Of a stretch of DNA of 11,809 bases, positions 6,090 through 11,809 are shown piece after piece (positions within the stretch are counted from its first letter, which is position 1; each line of letters starts with the position of its first letter). Below the pieces are notes generated by a model. The model did not search any database, was not told the DNA's origin, and was given only the letters and a program-made list of their open reading frames with translations. This stretch comes from an uncultured Lactobacillus sp. (GTDB taxonomy: Bacteria > Bacillota > Bacilli > Lactobacillales > Lactobacillaceae): contig CAMXWI010000013.1 of assembly GCA_947252915.1 (NCBI GenBank), positions 1-11,809 on the forward strand, in the 5' to 3' direction. The position numbers and the translations under genes were made by a program.

Positions 6090-6593
6090 ATGCTAGTTCT
6101 GGCTGAATCAAACAGCTTATACATGGGTGATATGTTATTTTACTTAATTTCATTCATTATCTTGGCACTATTAGTTTGGCACTTTGCATGGAAGCCGGTT
6201 ACCGAAATGATGGAAAAACGGGCGAATAAGATTGCTGATGATATTGATAGTGCCGCCAAAGATCGCAAGGATGCTGCGAAGTTAGCTGCTCAACGGCAAG
6301 CTGAATTACAAGGCTCAAAGCAAGAAGCCACCCAAATTGTGGATGAAGCACGGAAAAATGGTGAAAATCTTCGTAACCAAATCGTGGATGAAGCTCATCA
6401 AAACGCGCAATCCATTCAAGAACAAGCACAACGTGACGCTGAACAAGCACGTCAAGATGCACTGAATGGCGCAAAGGATGACGTTGCAAACCTATCTCTT
6501 GAAATTGCGGCTAAGTTGATTAATAAGCAATTAAATGCGGACGATCAACAACAGTTAATTGATTCTTACATTGAAGGGTTGAGTAAAAAATGA
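6090..6593 (+). CDS. atpF: F1Fo ATP synthase subunit b
   Basis: This is the peripheral stalk subunit that holds F1 against rotation; it works as a dimer and binds subunit delta. Its 167 residues are typical. A single N-terminal membrane helix (about 13-34) is followed by the conserved KPVTEMMEKRANKIADDID-type region (35-53). A long charged, Ala/Gln/Glu-rich coiled coil (about 45-145) then runs to a helical C-terminus (LSLEIAAKLINKQL) that contacts delta. The last four bases overlap atpH (ATGA), which couples translation of the two stalk subunits. Confidence 0.96.
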   Translation: MLVLAESNSLYMGDMLFYLISFIILALLVWHFAWKPVTEMMEKRANKIADDIDSAAKDRKDAAKLAAQRQAELQGSKQEATQIVDEARKNGENLRNQIVDEAHQNAQSIQEQAQRDAEQARQDALNGAKDDVANLSLEIAAKLINKQLNADDQQQLIDSYIEGLSKK

Positions 6594-7132
6594 GTCTTGA
6601 TAAGAAGACGGTTGCTAAGCGGTATGCCAAGGCATTATTTGAATTGGTTGATACTGACGACCAACTTGAACAGACTTATCAAGAACTTGTTGCACTGCGG
6701 ACTGTTTTCGAGCAGAACGCGGGTCTGCAACGGGCCCTTAGTGGAACCAATTTAAGTCAAGACCAAAAAGTGGCGATGGTTAATGAATTAAAGCAGGGTG
6801 CCAGTCAATTGGTAGCTAACTTAATTCAAATGGTCTTCGATTATGGTCGAATGGACGAAATGGTTGCAATTATTGATGAGTTTGAAACACAGTATGACCA
6901 AGCACACAAACGGATTCATGCTGATGTCGTCTCTGCCGTGCAACTGGATAAAGAAAGACGTAATAAACTAGCTGAAACATTAGCACATCGTTTAGGTGCC
7001 AACAAAGTCGTACTAAATGAAACAGTTAATCCACAAATTATTGGTGGATTGATTGTCAAAGTCGGCAGTCAGACACTTGATGGTAGTCTAAAAACAAAGT
7101 TGGAGAAAATGCGTCGGTTACTTGTTAATTAG
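6590..7132 (+). CDS. atpH: F1Fo ATP synthase subunit delta
   Basis: Delta sits on top of F1 and joins it to the b dimer. Its 180 residues match the family. The N-terminal domain starts with TVAKRYAKALFEL (7-19). The C-terminal signature is IIGGLIVKVGSQTLDGSLKTKL (150-171), with conserved GG, G, D and S positions. The gene starts inside the atpF stop (ATGA overlap) with only a weak own ribosome site (GAAGGG about 12 nt upstream), so it probably depends on coupling. A 31-bp gap leads to atpA. Confidence 0.96.
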   Translation: MSLDKKTVAKRYAKALFELVDTDDQLEQTYQELVALRTVFEQNAGLQRALSGTNLSQDQKVAMVNELKQGASQLVANLIQMVFDYGRMDEMVAIIDEFETQYDQAHKRIHADVVSAVQLDKERRNKLAETLAHRLGANKVVLNETVNPQIIGGLIVKVGSQTLDGSLKTKLEKMRRLLVN

Positions 7133-7148
7133 GTTGTTTTGTACTTGA

Positions 7149-8723
<1,575 letters not shown>

Positions 8724-8756
8724 ATACTGACGTTTAAGAAAGGATGGTGAGATTTA

Positions 8757-9695
8757 GTGCCAGCATCATTAGCTGCAGTTAAGCGTCGGTTGGATTCAAC
8801 GCGGAGTACGCGTCAGATTACAACCGCAATGCAGATGGTTTCTACGGCAAAGTTGAACCAAGTTCAAAGCCATACCAAGACCTATCAAGTTTATGCTGAT
8901 GAGGTCAAGGCAATTTTGGCAAGCCTGGTTAAATCTCATATTGCCACTCTAAAAAACAGAGAAAATGCTGAGAAAATAGGGGCTGAAATTGGCTCGCTAT
9001 TTGATGAGCGCCCGGTAAAAAAGGTCGGTATTTTAGTAATTACATCTGATCGGGGATTGGTGGGGAGTTACAACAGTAACGTCATTAAATCTACCCTCGA
9101 TACAATGAAAAAGAATGGCCTCACCAAAGATAACACCGTTTTTCTCACGGTTGGAAAAACCGGGACGGAATTCTTCAAAAAACGCGGAATGAATGTTGTC
9201 TTTGAGTATACGGGTGTGAGCGACGTGCCCACCTATCGTGAAGTGGAAGGAATTGTAAAAAAGGCTGTTCAAATGTTTGAGGACGGGGTTTATGATCAAC
9301 TATATATTTCGTATAGCCATTTCGTAAACCGGATGGTCTCGCATGAACGAACCGAATTGTTCCTCCCAATTTCGCAAAAGTCATTAGAGGAACATGAAGA
9401 TGAACGGGTAAAAGAAAGTGTAACTGCAGATATCGAAGCAGAATACGATCTTGAACCGGGCTTACTACAGATGATTAGTTTGTTAGTTCCCCAATATGCT
9501 AACAGTTTAGTATATGGAGCGATTTTGGATGCTAAAACGTCGGAACACGCATCAAGTGCTAACGCTATGAAGTCTGCTTCTGATAATGCTGACGATATTA
9601 TTGCGACATTACAGTTGCAATATAACCGTGCACGTCAAGCTGCCATTACCACGGAAATAACAGAAATTACTGGTGGAATGACAGCACAAGAATAA
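8757..9695 (+). CDS. atpG: F1Fo ATP synthase subunit gamma
   Basis: Gamma is the central rotor shaft that turns inside the alpha3beta3 ring. It has 312 residues, near the lactobacillar length. The N-terminal helix holds the conserved ITTAMQMVSTAKL (21-33), the middle domain has SDRGLVGSYN (97-106), and the C-terminal helix holds NRARQAAITTEITEITGG (291-308), which fits the rotor. The start is GTG. GGTGAG (8746-8751), 5 nt upstream, and the family N-terminus (MPASLAAVKRRL) fix it. A GTG start is common for this gene in relatives. Codon choice in the middle (about 8931-9420) differs from the ends and from atpA and atpD: 12 of 16 Lys codons are AAA there, and AGA, CGC, ATA and GAG occur more. 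Confidence 0.97.
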   Translation: MPASLAAVKRRLDSTRSTRQITTAMQMVSTAKLNQVQSHTKTYQVYADEVKAILASLVKSHIATLKNRENAEKIGAEIGSLFDERPVKKVGILVITSDRGLVGSYNSNVIKSTLDTMKKNGLTKDNTVFLTVGKTGTEFFKKRGMNVVFEYTGVSDVPTYREVEGIVKKAVQMFEDGVYDQLYISYSHFVNRMVSHERTELFLPISQKSLEEHEDERVKESVTADIEAEYDLEPGLLQMISLLVPQYANSLVYGAILDAKTSEHASSANAMKSASDNADDIIATLQLQYNRARQAAITTEITEITGGMTAQE

Positions 9696-11136
<1,441 letters not shown>

Positions 11137-11138
<2 letters not shown>

Positions 11139-11142
11139 GAGG
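11137..11142 (+). promoter_or_regulatory. Ribosome binding site that decides the atpC start
   Basis: AGGAGG begins within the atpD stop codon. It is 7 nt before the ATG at 11150 but only 1 nt before the in-frame ATG at 11144. The later ATG is therefore the likely start, giving MADATFHV, the usual N-terminus of epsilon. Confidence 0.8.
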
Positions 11143-11149
11143 GATGATC

Positions 11150-11575
11150 ATGGCTGATGCAACTTTCCACGTTAGCATTATCACTCCCGATGGTACGGTT
11201 TATAACGATGAAACTACTATGTTGATTGTGACAACCGGGACTGGTGAAATGGGATTGATGGCAGATCACCTTCCGCTAATCGCGTCCTTAACGATTGGTG
11301 AGTTAACTGTTAAGCATGCGGATACTGGCGACCATGACACTTTTGTTGCGGTGAACGGCGGTTACGTTAAATTTGATGGACAACATGCCGAAGTCATTGC
11401 TGATAGTGCCGAATTGCAAAAGAATATTGATGTCAAGCGAGCACAAAATGCGAAAGCAAGGGCTGAAAAGTCCATTCAACACGCTCGTGAGGTCAATGAC
11501 CCAGATGAATTGTCTCGTGGTCAAGTGCACTTAGCACGGGCAATTAACCGGTTACGAGTATCAAATGAAAATTAA
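11150..11575 (+). CDS. atpC: F1Fo ATP synthase subunit epsilon
   Basis: Epsilon binds gamma and the c ring at the foot of the central stalk and can inhibit ATP hydrolysis through its C-terminal helices. From the chosen start it has 141 residues. The N-terminal beta-sandwich includes ITPDGTVYND (11-20) and the conserved GEMGLMADHLPLIASL (32-47). The two-helix C-terminal part (about 88-141) is full length, so the inhibitory arm is retained. An in-frame ATG at 11144 would add two residues but sits too close to the ribosome site. It is the last gene of the operon, followed by a strong terminator. Confidence 0.95.
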   Translation: MADATFHVSIITPDGTVYNDETTMLIVTTGTGEMGLMADHLPLIASLTIGELTVKHADTGDHDTFVAVNGGYVKFDGQHAEVIADSAELQKNIDVKRAQNAKARAEKSIQHAREVNDPDELSRGQVHLARAINRLRVSNEN

Positions 11576-11580
11576 AAAGG

Positions 11581-11610
11581 TAGCTTGGCACAACGCCAAG
11601 CTATTTTTTT
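11581..11610 (+). terminator. Rho-independent terminator of the atp operon
   Basis: TAGCTTGGC (11581-11589) and GCCAAGCTA (11595-11603) form a perfect 9-bp stem with a 5-nt loop, followed by seven T (11604-11610). It begins 6 nt after the atpC stop. Confidence 0.95.
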
Positions 11611-11659
11611 AATATAAATTTAAACTTTACGTTGATGATGGGGTGCTCCTTGATGAATA

Positions 11660-11668
11660 TGGTAAGAT
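11660..11668 (+). promoter_or_regulatory. Possible extended -10 promoter of the DUF1146-like gene
   Basis: TGGTAAGAT has the TGn extension followed by a -10-like TAAGAT (4/6). No good -35 lies 16-18 bp upstream; TTGATG at 11632 is too far. The gene follows a strong terminator, so a promoter in this 80-bp stretch is expected. Confidence 0.35.
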
Positions 11669-11690
11669 AAATTGGTTGAGGAGGCATCAA

Positions 11691-11759
11691 ATGCAGTACA
11701 ACGGAATGCAGTCAGTTTTGACATTGATTTTACAATTAACGTTTACGATTATTACTTTT
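11691..11759 (+). CDS. DUF1146-like small membrane protein, 5' fragment cut by adapter
   Basis: The 23 genomic codons give MQYNGMQSVLTLILQLTFTI followed by ITF, a short start plus one hydrophobic helix. This resembles the N-terminus of DUF1146 (YwzB-like) proteins, which usually follow atpC in Bacillota and lactobacilli and are about 75-80 residues with two membrane helices; their function is unknown. GAGGAGG (11678-11684), 6 nt upstream, fixes the ATG. The apparent stop at 11778-11780 is not real: from 11760 the DNA is sequencing adapter, which adds LSLIHI. The rest of the gene is missing from the window. The family call rests on position and a short match. Confidence 0.65.
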
Positions 11760-11809
11760 CTGTCTCTTATACACATCTGACGCTGCCGACGATTGCTCTA
11801 TTGTGTAGA
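11760..11809. other. Illumina Nextera adapter, not genomic sequence
   Basis: 11760-11778 is the 19-base Tn5 mosaic end (CTGTCTCTTATACACATCT). 11779-11792 is the rest of the i5-side Nextera adapter (GACGCTGCCGACGA). 11793-11802 (TTGCTCTATT) fits a 10-base i5 index. 11803-11809 (GTGTAGA) is the start of the P5-side primer site. This is untrimmed read-through at a contig end. Confidence 0.97.

Noticed and set aside
6199..6489. Minus-strand open frame opposite atpF, with similar ones opposite atpB, atpE, atpG, atpD and atpC
   Set aside because: All lie within strongly supported atp genes on the other strand, and none has convincing initiation signals or recognisable domains.
11760..11778. Mosaic-end sequence considered as a natural Tn5-like transposon end
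   Set aside because: The bases after it match the Nextera adapter, an index and a primer site exactly in library order and run to the contig end, so it is a library artefact and not an insertion.

Overview
The window looks like chromosome of a low-to-mid GC Gram-positive bacterium of the family Lactobacillaceae. The support is the strong AGGAGG-type ribosome sites, protein sequences close to lactobacillar F1Fo-ATPase subunits, an H+-type c subunit with a Glu carboxylate, PyrR-type attenuation, and the order upp ... pyrP - atpBEFHAGDC - DUF1146. A genus cannot be fixed from the sequence alone. From remembered gene order, the upp/pyrP/atp neighbourhood resembles that of Lactiplantibacillus plantarum and relatives.

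Layout: (1) Positions 1-128 hold a possible tail of an upstream gene and a promoter for upp. (2) upp (129-764, +) is uracil phosphoribosyltransferase. It is closed by a bidirectional terminator shared with a convergent histidine-phosphatase gene (800-1453, -). (3) A divergently oriented, translationally coupled pair of YibE/F-family membrane proteins of unknown function follows (1550-3498, +). (4) A near-consensus promoter lies inside the 3' end of the second YibE/F gene. It is followed by a PyrR-binding hairpin and terminator leader and then pyrP, the uracil permease (3633-4910, +). (5) The complete atpBEFHAGDC operon (5091-11575, +) encodes the H+-translocating F1Fo-ATP synthase. It has its own promoter inside the pyrP-atpB gap and ends in a strong terminator after atpC. 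(6) A DUF1146-type small membrane protein gene starts at 11691 and is cut off.

The last 50 bases (11760-11809) are not genomic. They match the Illumina Nextera mosaic end and adapter, a 10-base index and the start of the flow-cell primer site. The window therefore ends at an untrimmed contig end, and the last ORF ends in an adapter-encoded peptide.

Functionally, pyrP imports uracil and upp converts it to UMP, so the two form a salvage route, with pyrP under pyrimidine feedback. The atp operon codes for the enzyme that in fermentative lactobacilli mainly hydrolyses ATP to pump protons out. I saw no mobile element, CRISPR array, tRNA, rRNA or defence system. The notable points are regulatory architecture, a local codon-usage shift in atpG, and the adapter artefact.
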